Shown: positions 1-7,613, counted from the stretch's first letter. The stretch: DNA of 19,198 nucleotides from JBFGCA01 sp041567315 (GCA_041567315.1 JBFGCA010000095.1:1-19198), one strand, 5' to 3'. Notes: generated by a model not told the origin, from the sequence alone. Program-made: numbers and translations.

Positions 1-10
1 CACACCGAGA

Positions 11-104
11 GCGGCGAAGCGCCCGCTGGGCAAGGCGCGACGAGCGAGCGTATCGGGCTATACGTGACCGAGGAGCAACGCCGCCCAGCGGGATGCAGCG
101 CCGC
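11..104. repeat. Imperfect palindromic intergenic repeat
   Basis: Perfect 10-bp inverted arms CCCGCTGGGC (22-31) and GCCCAGCGGG (83-92) flank about 50 nt. That interior has a weaker symmetric core around GCGTAT (49-54, beginning GCG at 48-50) and ATACGT (60-65). A second pair of arms lies outside: GCGGCG (11-16) and CGCCGC (99-104). The layout resembles short palindromic intergenic repeats that occur in many copies in G+C-rich genomes. No second copy is seen in this window, so its repeat nature is inferred. It ends about 110 nt before the Asp-box gene. Confidence 0.5.
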
Positions 105-213
105 TCGAATGTAAAGGAACTTACCGCACGGGACACTAGGCTCCCCGGCAGCCGCGGCCGTCCGGCCCCGGCCTCCGGTTTCCAGCCACTATCCAGTTTT
201 CGAGGAGACGACG

Positions 214-3200
214 ATGAGACGCCCATCGACGCTGCTATTCCGTCTGACGCTGCTCGCGGTCCTCACCGTGGCGCCGGCGGCGGGCAAGAAGGCGCCGCCG
301 GCCGAGGGCGGCGCAGGCAACACCGACGAGGCCCCCGAGCTGCTGGCCGGGCTCGCCTTCCGAGAGCTGGGGCCGGCCCTGGCCTCGGGCCGGGTCGCCG
401 ACCTGGCGGTCCACCCCGGACGTACCAGCACCTGGTACGCGGCGATCGCCTCGGGCGGGGTGTGGCGGACCGACAACGCCGGCACCACCTGGCGGCCGCT
501 GTTCGACGACCAGGGCTCCTACTCGATCGGCTCGATCACCCTCGACCCCAACGACCCGCTGGTGGTCTGGGTGGGGACCGGCGAGAACAACTCGCAGCGC
601 AGCGTCTCCTACGGCGACGGCGTCTACAAGTCGACCGACGGCGGCGCCGGCTGGACCAACGTCGGCCTGAAGGAGTCGGAGCACATCGGGCGGATCGTCG
701 TCGACCCGCGCGATTCGCGGGTGGTCTACGTCGCCGCCCAGGGTCCGCTGTGGCGTGCGGGCGGCGACCGCGGCCTCTTCAAGACCACCGACGGCGGCGG
801 CACCTGGAAGAACGTGCTCGAGATCAGCCAGCACACCGGCGTCAACGAGGTGTGGATCGACCCCCGCGACCCCGACGTGCTCTACGCCTCGGCCTACCAG
901 CGGGCACGGCGCACCTGGACGCTGATCGACGGCGGCCCCGAGTCGGCGATCTACAAGTCGACCGACGCCGGCGCCAACTGGCAGAAGCTCACCGCCGGGC
1001 TGCCCACCGAGGAGATGGGCAAGATCGGCCTGGCGGTGTCGCCGGCCGCGCCCGACGTGGTCTACGCCATCGTCGAGTCGATCGACGACGCCGGCGGCGT
1101 CTTCCGCTCGACCGACGCCGGCGCCAACTGGGAGAAGCGGAGCGATTACGTCAGCGACAGCCCCCAGTACTACAACGAGCTGGTCCCCGACCCGCACGAC
1201 CCCGACCGCGTCTACTCGATGGACACCTGGCTGCACGTCAGCGAGGACGGCGGCAAGACCTTCGTCAAGGTGCCCGAGACCTCCAAGCACGTCGACAACC
1301 ACGCGCTGTGGATCGACCCCGCCAACACCGACCACCTGGTCGCGGGCTGCGACGGCGGCGTCTACGAGACCTGGGACCGCGGCGCCACCTGGCAGTTCAA
1401 GGCCAACCTGCCGGTCACCCAGTTCTACAAGATCGCGGTCGACGACGACGAGCCCTTCTACAACGTCTACGGCGGCACCCAGGACAACTCCACCCTTGGC
1501 GGCCCCAGCCGCACCACCTCCGAGCACGGCATCACCAACCGCGACTGGTACGTCACCGTCGGCGGCGACGGCTTCAAGCCGGCGGTCGAGCCCGGCAACC
1601 CCGACGTCGTCTATGCGCAGTGGCAGTACGGCAACCTGGTGCGCTACGACCGCAAGAGCGGCGAGCTGATCGACATCCAGCCGCAGCCCGAGCCCGGCGA
1701 CGACCCGCCGCGCTTCAACTGGGACTCGGCCTTCATCCTCAGCCCGCACTCGCCGACCCGGCTCTACTTCGCCGCCCAGCGGATCTACCGCAGCGACGAC
1801 CGCGGCGACAGCTGGCGCCCGGTGAGCCCCGACCTCACCCGCCAGCTCGACCGCAACCAGCTCGAGGTGATGGGCAAGCTGTGGAGCATCGACGCGGTGG
1901 CCAAGAACAGGTCGACCTCGTTCTACGGCAACCTGGTGTCGCTCGCCGAGTCGCCGCTGGTCGAGGGGCTGCTCTACGCCGGCAGCGACGACGGGCTGAT
2001 CCAGGTCAGCGAGGACGGCGGCGCCAGCTGGCGGCGGGTCGAGCGCTTCCCGGGGGTGCCCGAGATGTCCTACGTGGCCGACCTCGAGGCCTCGCTCCAC
2101 GACCCCGACACCGTCTACGCCGCCTTCGACAACCACAAGAGCGGCGACTTCAAGCCCTACCTGCTGGTCAGCCGCGACCGCGGGCGGAGCTGGGCCTCGA
2201 TCGCCGGCGATCTGCCGGAGCGCGGCAGCGTGCTCACCGTGGTCGAGGACCACGTCAAGCCGCAGCTACTGTTCGCGGGCACCGAGTTCGGGGTCTTCGC
2301 CACGCTCGACGGCGGCGGCGCCTGGCTGCCGCTGGGGGGCGGCCTGCCGGTGATCGCGGTCCGTGACCTGGTCATCCAGCGCCGCGAGGACGACCTGGTG
2401 GCCGGCACCTTCGGGCGCGGCATCTACGTGCTCGACGACTACTCGCCGCTGCGCGCCCTCGATCCGGCGGCCCTCGAGCAGCCGGCGCTGCTCTTCCCGC
2501 CGCGGCGCACCTGGATGTACATGAAGAGCTACGAGCTCGGCTACAACGGCAAGGCCTTCCAGGGCGACGCCTTCTACAGCGCCCCCAACCCGGCGCCCGG
2601 GGCGCTCATCACCTACCGGCTGGGGGCCGTGCTCGAGAGCCCCAAGAAGCAACGCCGCGCGGCCGAGAAGGCGGCCGAGGAGGCCGGCGAGCGGATCCGC
2701 ATCCCCAGCTGGGAGGAGCTGCGGGCCGAGGACCGCGCCGAGGACCCGGTGGTCGTGCTCACGGTGCGCGACGCGGCCGGGCAGGTGGTCCGCCGCCTCA
2801 CCGGGCCGGTCGAGGAGGGGCTCCACCGGGTGACCTGGGACCTCCGCTACCCGCCCTCCTCGCCGGTCGAGCTCGAGCCGCCGCCGCGCAACGCCTTCAC
2901 CTCCGACCCGATCGGTCCGATGGTGGTGCCGGGCGAGTACACCGTGTCGCTCGCCAGGTGGCAGGACAACCGGTTGACCGAGCTGGCCGGGCCGGTGGCC
3001 TTCGAGACGGTGCCGATCGGCACCGTCGGGCTGGCCACCGACGATCGCCAGGCGCTGCTCGCCTTCCAGCGGCAGACCGCCGCCCTGCAGCGGGCGGTGA
3101 TGGGGAGCGTCGAGGCGCTGGGCGAGGTCCAGGTGCGGATCGACCACCTGCGGCGCGCCGCCCTCGACACGGCGCCGGGCGAGGTCGACTGGCTGGCCCG

Positions 3201-3519
3201 GATCGAGACCCTCGAGGGCCGCTTCGAGGACCTGCGCAACGAGCTCGAAGGCGACTCCACCATCGCCTCGCGGAGCGAGCCGACGCCGCCCTCGATCGTC
3301 GACCGGCTGGGGCGGGTGATCGGCGGCCACTGGACCTCCAGCTCGGCGCCCACCGCCACCCACCGCCGCGCCTACCAGATCGCCGCCGACGCCTTCGCCC
3401 CGGTGCTGGCCGAGCTGCGGCGGCTGGTCGACGAAGAGCTGGCGGCGCTCGAGGCCGAGATGGACGCCGCCGGCGCCCCCTGGACGCCGGGGCGGTTGCC
3501 CAACTGGCGGCCGGAGTAG
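214..3519 (+). CDS. Secreted BNR/Asp-box (sortilin VPS10-like) beta-propeller protein
   Basis: This 1101-residue protein starts with a Sec signal (residues 1 to about 24: arginines, then a hydrophobic stretch ending APAAG). The ATG is preceded by GAGGAG at 7 nt spacing, which fixes the start. Residues about 80-760 carry many Asp-box motifs (S/T-x-D-x-G-x-x-W/F), for example RTDNAGTTW, STDGGAGW, TTDGGGTW, STDAGANW (twice), SEDGGKTF, SDDRGDSW, SEDGGASW and SRDRGRSW. These are typical of beta-propellers of the sialidase/sortilin/photosystem-stability-factor type. A charged helical insert (about 807-845) precedes an FlgD-like Ig segment (about 846-885, VVLTVRDAAGQVVRRL), followed by a helical tail. 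Family members are often annotated as glycosyl hydrolases, but no sialidase active-site set is recognisable. Binding or structural roles are equally possible, so the substrate is unknown. Confidence 0.9.
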   Translation: MRRPSTLLFRLTLLAVLTVAPAAGKKAPPAEGGAGNTDEAPELLAGLAFRELGPALASGRVADLAVHPGRTSTWYAAIASGGVWRTDNAGTTWRPLFDDQGSYSIGSITLDPNDPLVVWVGTGENNSQRSVSYGDGVYKSTDGGAGWTNVGLKESEHIGRIVVDPRDSRVVYVAAQGPLWRAGGDRGLFKTTDGGGTWKNVLEISQHTGVNEVWIDPRDPDVLYASAYQRARRTWTLIDGGPESAIYKSTDAGANWQKLTAGLPTEEMGKIGLAVSPAAPDVVYAIVESIDDAGGVFRSTDAGANWEKRSDYVSDSPQYYNELVPDPHDPDRVYSMDTWLHVSEDGGKTFVKVPETSKHVDNHALWIDPANTDHLVAGCDGGVYETWDRGATWQFKANLPVTQFYKIAVDDDEPFYNVYGGTQDNSTLGGPSRTTSEHGITNRDWYVTVGGDGFKPAVEPGNPDVVYAQWQYGNLVRYDRKSGELIDIQPQPEPGDDPPRFNWDSAFILSPHSPTRLYFAAQRIYRSDDRGDSWRPVSPDLTRQLDRNQLEVMGKLWSIDAVAKNRSTSFYGNLVSLAESPLVEGLLYAGSDDGLIQVSEDGGASWRRVERFPGVPEMSYVADLEASLHDPDTVYAAFDNHKSGDFKPYLLVSRDRGRSWASIAGDLPERGSVLTVVEDHVKPQLLFAGTEFGVFATLDGGGAWLPLGGGLPVIAVRDLVIQRREDDLVAGTFGRGIYVLDDYSPLRALDPAALEQPALLFPPRRTWMYMKSYELGYNGKAFQGDAFYSAPNPAPGALITYRLGAVLESPKKQRRAAEKAAEEAGERIRIPSWEELRAEDRAEDPVVVLTVRDAAGQVVRRLTGPVEEGLHRVTWDLRYPPSSPVELEPPPRNAFTSDPIGPMVVPGEYTVSLARWQDNRLTELAGPVAFETVPIGTVGLATDDRQALLAFQRQTAALQRAVMGSVEALGEVQVRIDHLRRAALDTAPGEVDWLARIETLEGRFEDLRNELEGDSTIASRSEPTPPSIVDRLGRVIGGHWTSSSAPTATHRRAYQIAADAFAPVLAELRRLVDEELAALEAEMDAAGAPWTPGRLPNWRPE

Positions 3520-3558
3520 CGCTCCGCCCGATCCGCGAGGCCGGGTCGGCATCGCCGG

Positions 3559-3590
3559 CGCCGGGCCACGGCATCGGGCCGTGCCCGGCG
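3559..3590. terminator. Hairpin between convergent genes (bidirectional terminator candidate)
   Basis: CGCCGGGCCACGGC (3559-3572) pairs with GCCGTGCCCGGCG (3578-3590) across a 5-nt loop, with one bulged C. It sits 39 nt past the Asp-box gene stop and 35 nt past the stop of the opposing PTPS/QueD gene. There is no T-tract on either side, so the terminator role is inferred from placement and stem strength. Confidence 0.55.
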
Positions 3591-3625
3591 TCGGCGGCCG
3601 CGGCCCGGCCCGAGGAATCGCGACC

Positions 3626-4057
3626 TCAGCCGCGGTCGAGGGCCGCCTCGGCGTAGGAGCTGTCGGTCTCCCAGAGCACCACCCGCACCAGCTCGACGCC
3701 GGTGCCGGCCAGCGCCTCCGGGCCCGCCCGGTGGAGCAGGTGCGCCGCCATGTTCTCGGCCGTCGGGTTGCCGTCGAGCAGGTACAGCTTCTGTCCGGGG
3801 ACCCGGCCCAGCAGCTCGCGCAGCTCGGCGTCCTCGCGATGGAGCAGGAAGGCGTGGTCCCAGTGCTCGCGGATCCAGCCGCCCAGCCGCCGGTCCAGCA
3901 CCTCGAAGTCCACCACCATCCCCAGCTCGTCCAGCTCCGCCGCCGCGGCGTGCGCGAAGGCTATGTAGTTGTGCCCGTGGACGTGCCGGCACGGCCCCCG
4001 GTGGCCGAGGATCCGGTGCCCGGCGCAGAAGCGGAGTCGGCGGACGGCGGTGATCAT
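3626..4057 (-). CDS. 6-pyruvoyl-tetrahydropterin synthase / 6-carboxytetrahydropterin synthase (QueD) family
   Basis: This 143-residue protein has the usual PTPS/QueD length and motifs. The zinc histidines are H14 (in CAGH) and H27/H29 (in HGHNY). The candidate catalytic Cys23 lies four residues before the HGH motif, as in QueD (C-x-x-x-HGH). VVDFEVLD, DHAFLL, NPTAENMA and WETDSSYAEA follow in the family order. Members act in the cytoplasm on 7,8-dihydroneopterin triphosphate, giving either 6-carboxytetrahydropterin (queuosine/7-deazapurine pathway) or 6-pyruvoyl-tetrahydropterin. No queC, queE or folE neighbour is present, so the branch cannot be decided. No clear Shine-Dalgarno is seen, and a strong hairpin lies 8 nt before the ATG. 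It is divergent from the amidohydrolase gene. Confidence 0.88.
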   Translation of the reverse strand: MITAVRRLRFCAGHRILGHRGPCRHVHGHNYIAFAHAAAAELDELGMVVDFEVLDRRLGGWIREHWDHAFLLHREDAELRELLGRVPGQKLYLLDGNPTAENMAAHLLHRAGPEALAGTGVELVRVVLWETDSSYAEAALDRG

Positions 4058-4065
4058 GGCGGGCA

Positions 4066-4092
4066 GGCCGGCGCCGCGGCAGGGCGCCGGCC
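4066..4092. promoter_or_regulatory. Perfect 10-bp-arm hairpin in the leader of the PTPS/QueD gene
   Basis: GGCCGGCGCC (4066-4075) and GGCGCCGGCC (4083-4092) are perfect inverted repeats with a 7-nt loop. Read on the minus strand, the stem ends 8 nt before the start codon at 4057 and occupies the space where a ribosome binding site would lie. A role in translation control or as an operator is inference. The 140-bp divergent intergenic region also holds the start-proximal promoter element of the amidohydrolase gene. Confidence 0.4.
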
Positions 4093-4185
4093 ACCAAGCC
4101 TATCCCGGAGGTCTGCCGCACCGGGACGATTCCTGGCCGGGCCGGGACGGGCCGGGAAGCTGGTGGGCGAGGGCCCGGCCGGCGG

Positions 4186-4191
4186 TACGAT
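4186..4191 (+). promoter_or_regulatory. Candidate -10 element TACGAT, leaderless geometry
   Basis: TACGAT fits TANNNT and ends 6 nt before the ATG at 4198. This is the spacing expected if transcription starts at or next to the start codon. No good -35 hexamer is seen 16-18 nt upstream, and no Shine-Dalgarno lies between it and the ATG. Confidence 0.45.
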
Positions 4192-4197
4192 GCGCGC

Positions 4198-5379
4198 ATG
4201 CCGAGAACCGCCTTCGCCTTGCTGATCGCCGGGCTGCTGCTGGCCGGCTTCGCGGCCCGCGAGGCCGCGCCCCGGGAAGCCGCGCCGGGCAACGACGCAC
4301 CCGAGCTGCCGGTGTTCCACGACTACGACCCGCCCTCGACCCTGGTGGTCCCCGAGCACCCGGTGGCGCGTGCGCGGTACCCCTTCGTCGACGTCCACAG
4401 CCACCAGCCGCGGATGGCCGAGCAGGACCTGTCCGAGCTGGTGCGGGAGATGGACGCCCTCAACATGGCGGTGATGGTCAACCTCAGCGGCCGCGGCTTT
4501 CGCCGCATCGAGGAGCCCGACGGCAGCGTGCGCTTCACCCTCCAGGAGGGCGACTACCTGCGGCGGGCGGTGGAGAACGCCGAGCGCACCGCGCCGGGAC
4601 GCTTCGCGGTGTTCACCAACCTGGACTTCGAGGGCTTCGGCGTCCCCGGCTGGACCGCGGCGGCGGTCGCCCGGCTGGAGGCCGACGCCGCCGCCGGCGC
4701 CCGCGGTCTCAAGATCTACAAGAGCCTGGGGATGACCACCGTCGACGACCGCGGCGAGCGCGTCCCCGTCGACGACCCGCGGCTCGATCCGGTGTGGCGG
4801 CGCTGCGGCGAGCTGGGGCTGCCGGTGCTCATCCACTCCGCCGACCCGGCCCCCTTCTGGCAGCCCCGCGACCGCTCGAACGAGCGTCTCTTCGAGCTCA
4901 TCGAGCGGCCCGACCGCTATCGCGACCCGGCCCTCTACCCGCCCTGGGAGCAGATCGTCGGCGAGCAGTTCGCGCTCTTCCGCAAGCATCCGGGGACGAC
5001 CTTCATCGCCGCCCACCTGGCCTGGATGGGCAACGACCTGGGGCGGCTCGGCGCCCTGCTCGACGAGCTGCCCAACGTCTACACCGAGATCGGCGCCGTG
5101 CTCGCCGAGCTGGGCCGCCAGCCGCGCGCCGCCCGGCGCTTCCTGGACCGCTACCAGGACCGGGTGCTGTTCGGCAAGGACTCCTGGGCGCCCGAGGAGT
5201 ACAAGGTCTACTTCCGCGCCCTCGAGACCGACGACGAGTACTTCGACTACTACCGGCGCCGCCACGCCTTCTGGAAGATCTACGGCCTCGACCTGCCCGA
5301 CGAAGTGCTCCGCAAGCTCTACTACGGCAACGCGCTGCGGATCCTCCCCGGCCTCGACCGCTCGCTCTTCCCGGACTGA
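4198..5379 (+). CDS. Exported metal-dependent amidohydrolase (amidohydrolase 2 / TIM-barrel family)
   Basis: This 393-residue protein has an N-terminal export signal (residues 1 to about 20, R3 then ALLIAGLLLAGFAA). The amidohydrolase metal motif follows: VDVHSH with H67 and H69. Later elements in order are GLKIYKSLGM (candidate K near 171), LPVLIHSADP (His near 212), FIAAHLAWMGNDL (His near 272) and RVLFGKDSW (Asp near 328, in the place of the family's FGTD). These fit a TIM-barrel hydrolase or decarboxylase of the amidohydrolase 2 type. The substrate is unknown. The export signal is notable because many relatives are cytoplasmic. No ribosome binding site is seen, and the start fits a leaderless transcript. 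A hairpin follows 25 nt after the stop. Confidence 0.85.
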   Translation: MPRTAFALLIAGLLLAGFAAREAAPREAAPGNDAPELPVFHDYDPPSTLVVPEHPVARARYPFVDVHSHQPRMAEQDLSELVREMDALNMAVMVNLSGRGFRRIEEPDGSVRFTLQEGDYLRRAVENAERTAPGRFAVFTNLDFEGFGVPGWTAAAVARLEADAAAGARGLKIYKSLGMTTVDDRGERVPVDDPRLDPVWRRCGELGLPVLIHSADPAPFWQPRDRSNERLFELIERPDRYRDPALYPPWEQIVGEQFALFRKHPGTTFIAAHLAWMGNDLGRLGALLDELPNVYTEIGAVLAELGRQPRAARRFLDRYQDRVLFGKDSWAPEEYKVYFRALETDDEYFDYYRRRHAFWKIYGLDLPDEVLRKLYYGNALRILPGLDRSLFPD

Positions 5380-5404
5380 GTCCGCCGGCGGGCGAGCCGC
5401 CAGG

Positions 5405-5424
5405 CCGTGGGCACCCGCCCACGG
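5405..5424 (+). terminator. Hairpin downstream of the amidohydrolase gene
   Basis: CCGTGGGC (5405-5412) pairs perfectly with GCCCACGG (5417-5424) around a 4-nt loop, starting 25 nt after the amidohydrolase stop. More stems follow, including CGGCGG/CCGCCG near 5463-5480 and GGTGGC/GCCACC at 5499-5515. No T-run is present, so termination is inferred. Confidence 0.4.
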
Positions 5425-5546
5425 GGTGGCCCGGCCGCCCCCGCCCACCCAGGCGCGCGGGCGGCGGCTCCCTCCGCCGGGCGTTGCGCGGCGGGGGTGG
5501 TGGCCAAGCGCCACCGGCGCGGCGTCGAGGGCAGGCGAACCCACTC

Positions 5547-5575
5547 TTGCCGGGTCGGACCTTTCTGGCTAGACT
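5547..5575 (+). promoter_or_regulatory. Promoter of the toxin-antitoxin operon
   Basis: TTGCCG (5547-5552) and TAGACT (5570-5575) are separated by exactly 17 nt, a good sigma70-type arrangement. The -10 ends 9 nt before the toxin ATG at 5585, so transcription should begin at or very near the start codon. The -10 element lies inside the palindrome at 5563-5585. Confidence 0.6.
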
Positions 5576-5585
5576 CTAGCCAGAA
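5563..5585. promoter_or_regulatory. Perfect palindromic operator of the toxin-antitoxin operon
   Basis: TTCTGGCTAGA (5563-5573) and TCTAGCCAGAA (5575-5585) are exact reverse complements around one central C. The site covers the -10 element and its last base is the A of the toxin start codon. Toxin-antitoxin operons are commonly repressed by the antitoxin or complex binding a palindrome over the promoter. The assignment to this antitoxin is inference from position. Confidence 0.65.
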
Positions 5586-5878
5586 TGCGGCGGGAGATCA
5601 TCCTGGCCCCGGAAGCGGTGCAGGACTTCCGCCGTCTCACAGCGCGCTACCGAGCCAACGTGCGAGACGCGATGGAGCGACACCTGCGGCACCGAGCGAC
5701 CAAGACAAGACGCAGCCGGATCAAGCGACTGCGCGGCTTGAGCAAACCGCAGTACCGCCTGCGGGTCGACGACGTCCGGATCTTCTACGACGTCCTCGGG
5801 GACCAGGTGCAGGTGCTGGCGATCGTGCCGAAGTCGGGCGCTGCCGAGTGGCTCGAGGCGCAGGGGGTGCCGTCATGA
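5585..5878 (+). CDS. RelE/ParE-superfamily toxin
   Basis: This 97-residue basic protein has the RelE/ParE toxin layout. The N-terminal strand and helix (REIILAPEAVQDFRRL) are followed by an Arg/Lys-rich region (residues about 35-50), the core strands YRLRVDDVRIFYDVL, and the C-terminal strand QVLAIVPKSGAAEWL. RelE members are ribosome-dependent mRNA endonucleases, whereas ParE members poison gyrase; the catalytic type cannot be assigned by eye. The toxin gene precedes its antitoxin, the reverse of the usual relBE order (as in higBA), and overlaps it by ATGA. The start lies directly at the palindrome with no room for a Shine-Dalgarno. G+C is clearly lower than in the neighbours, suggesting horizontal acquisition. 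Confidence 0.85.
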   Translation: MRREIILAPEAVQDFRRLTARYRANVRDAMERHLRHRATKTRRSRIKRLRGLSKPQYRLRVDDVRIFYDVLGDQVQVLAIVPKSGAAEWLEAQGVPS

Positions 5879-6123
5879 AGACCGTGGCTCTGTCCGAGAT
5901 CAAGGATCAGCTTTCGAAGTACCTGCGTGCCGCCGAGAAAGAGGAAGTGGTCATCACCCGGCACGGCAAACCAGCGGGTGTGCTGGTCGGATTCGGTTCC
6001 GAAGACGACTGGTTCGACTACCGGTTTGAGAACGACCCGCGGTTCCTCAGACGTGTCGAGCGAGCCAGGGCCAGTCTCCAGGCCGGTCGCGGCGTGCCCT
6101 TGGAGCAGGTCAAGGGGTCTTGA
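5875..6123 (+). CDS. Phd/YefM-family antitoxin
   Basis: This 82-residue protein begins at the ATG of an ATGA overlap with the toxin stop. The N-terminal half (MKTVALSEIKDQLSKYLRAA, then EEVVITRHGKPAGVLVGF) is the Phd/YefM DNA-binding fold: a strand, a helix with K-x-x-L-S, then the I-T-R-H/N-G-K-P motif. The C-terminal part (DDWFDYRFENDPRFLRRVERARASLQAGRGVPLEQV) is the likely toxin-binding tail. It should neutralise the RelE-type toxin and repress the operon at the palindrome upstream. Its TGA stop overlaps the TTG start of the next gene. Confidence 0.85.
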   Translation: MKTVALSEIKDQLSKYLRAAEKEEVVITRHGKPAGVLVGFGSEDDWFDYRFENDPRFLRRVERARASLQAGRGVPLEQVKGS

Positions 6124-7475
6124 GCCGCTCATTCCGTGGGAGTTCGTTATCTTCCGCTCTTCTTGGAATCTTGGCGCTGGCCGCCTGCGGCGGGGGCGAG
6201 TCGGAGCCCGTGTCGCTGGTGGTCGTGACGCTGGACACGCTGCGGGCGGACCGGCTGGGTTGCTACGGGTACGAGCGGCCGACCTCGCCCGAGCTGGACC
6301 GGCTGGCGGCGGACGCGGTGCTGTTCGAACGGGCGGTGGCGCCGATGTCGACGACGCTGCCGACCCACGTCTCGCTCTTCACCTCGACCAACCCCGGGCG
6401 GCACGGGGTGCTGGGCAACCTCAAGCACTTCAAGCAGCCGCTGGTGGCCTCCGAGGGGCTGCCGACGCTGGCCCAGATGCTGGCCCGGGCCGGCTACGCC
6501 ACCGCCGCCTTCGTCAGCGCCACGCCGCTCAAGGCGGACACCGGGATCGGCGCCGGGTTCGAGACCTTCGATCAGCCCGAGAAGGCCGAGCGGCGCGCCC
6601 GGCTGACGGTCGAGCGGGCGGTCGCCTGGCTCGAGTCGCGCCCCCCCGGACCGTTCCTGCTCTGGGTCCACCTCTGGGACCCGCACTCGCCCTACCAGCC
6701 GCCGATCGAGTCGGCCCGCCTCTTCGAGGCCGACGACCCGCGGCTCGCCGCCCATCTTCGCGACCGCGGCTTCCCCGAGCCCGACAGCCCGCGGGTGCTG
6801 GAGATGAACAACGCCTACGACGCCGAGGTCCACGCCACCGACGCGGCGGTCGGGACGCTGCTCGCGGCGCTCCGCGCCGGCGGTCTCTACGAGCGGGTGG
6901 CGATCGTCGCGGTGGGCGATCACGGCGAGGGCCTCGGGCAGCACCACTGGCAGCTCCACGGCAAGCTCTACAACGAGCAGCTCCTGGTGCCGCTGATCGT
7001 GCGCTTCCCCGGCCGCCTGGGGCTCAACGGCCGCCGCCACGCGGGGCTGGCGGCGGTCATCGACGTGCTCCCCACCCTGGCCGCCGCCCTCGAGCTGCCG
7101 CTCGCCGAGGCCGACCGCGCCCGCTTCGAGGGCGTCGACCTGCTGGCCCCGGGCGGCGGCCGCCAGTCCGTCTTCTCCGAGCGCGCCCACCGGCCGGGCG
7201 CCGCCTGGGAGCCGGGCCTCAAGTACGCGCTCACCGCCCGCGACTGGAAGTACCACTACCTCACCGAGGGTGACCACCAGCTCTACGACCTCGACAGCGA
7301 CCCCCACGAGACCCGCGACGTGCTGGCCGAGAACCCCGAGGTGGCGGCGCGGATGCGCCAGGAGATCGAGCGCACCGTGGCGCGCTACGCCGAGCTGGGC
7401 CATGGCTTCGAGATCTCCGACGAGCAGCGCGAGGAGCGGCTCGAGGAGCTGCGGGCGCTCGGCTACGTGGACTGA
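6120..7475 (+). CDS. Sulfatase-fold (alkaline phosphatase superfamily) lipoprotein hydrolase, Thr-x-Pro-x-His variant
   Basis: This 451-residue protein starts with a TTG that overlaps the antitoxin stop (TTGA); AAGGGG lies just upstream. The N-terminus is a lipoprotein signal, with the lipobox LAAC ending at Cys23. The sulfatase-type metal segment VTLDTLRADRLGCYGY (Asp39) follows. The active-site segment is T79-L-P-T-H83 in the place of the C/S-x-P-x-R formylglycine motif. Later come the metal motif VGDHGEGLGQHH (about 265-275), HGKLYNEQL, and the C-terminal LYDLDSDPHE and LEELRALGY blocks typical of bacterial sulfatase-like proteins. Lacking Cys or Ser at the modification site, it probably uses Thr79 as nucleophile, as phosphodiesterase-type relatives do. 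The substrate is unknown. Its native promoter may have been displaced by the toxin-antitoxin insertion. Confidence 0.82.
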   Translation: MSRSFRGSSLSSALLGILALAACGGGESEPVSLVVVTLDTLRADRLGCYGYERPTSPELDRLAADAVLFERAVAPMSTTLPTHVSLFTSTNPGRHGVLGNLKHFKQPLVASEGLPTLAQMLARAGYATAAFVSATPLKADTGIGAGFETFDQPEKAERRARLTVERAVAWLESRPPGPFLLWVHLWDPHSPYQPPIESARLFEADDPRLAAHLRDRGFPEPDSPRVLEMNNAYDAEVHATDAAVGTLLAALRAGGLYERVAIVAVGDHGEGLGQHHWQLHGKLYNEQLLVPLIVRFPGRLGLNGRRHAGLAAVIDVLPTLAAALELPLAEADRARFEGVDLLAPGGGRQSVFSERAHRPGAAWEPGLKYALTARDWKYHYLTEGDHQLYDLDSDPHETRDVLAENPEVAARMRQEIERTVARYAELGHGFEISDEQREERLEELRALGYVD

Positions 7476-7578
7476 GCAAGTTCTGCGGAGTCGGGCGGCG
7501 CCGGCGAACCCCGGCGTGGGTTGCGCGGAACCTCCTGCACCTCCTTCGTGGCCAACCAGCGAGGGCCGCAGCCTGCAT

Positions 7579-7593
7579 CCGGTCGACGACCGG
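7579..7593. promoter_or_regulatory. 15-bp perfect palindrome upstream of a promoter
   Basis: CCGGTCG and CGACCGG are exact inverted repeats around one A, ending 20 nt before the -35 hexamer at 7614. The position fits a regulator binding site, but chance palindromes are fairly common in DNA this rich in G+C. Confidence 0.3.
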
Positions 7594-7613
7594 CGGTCGA
7601 GGGCCCGGCGCCT

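Noticed and set aside
93..2366. 757-codon plus-strand frame overlapping the Asp-box protein gene
   Set aside because: Arg/Pro/Gly-rich translation without domains; the other frame has a signal peptide, Shine-Dalgarno and repeated Asp-boxes.
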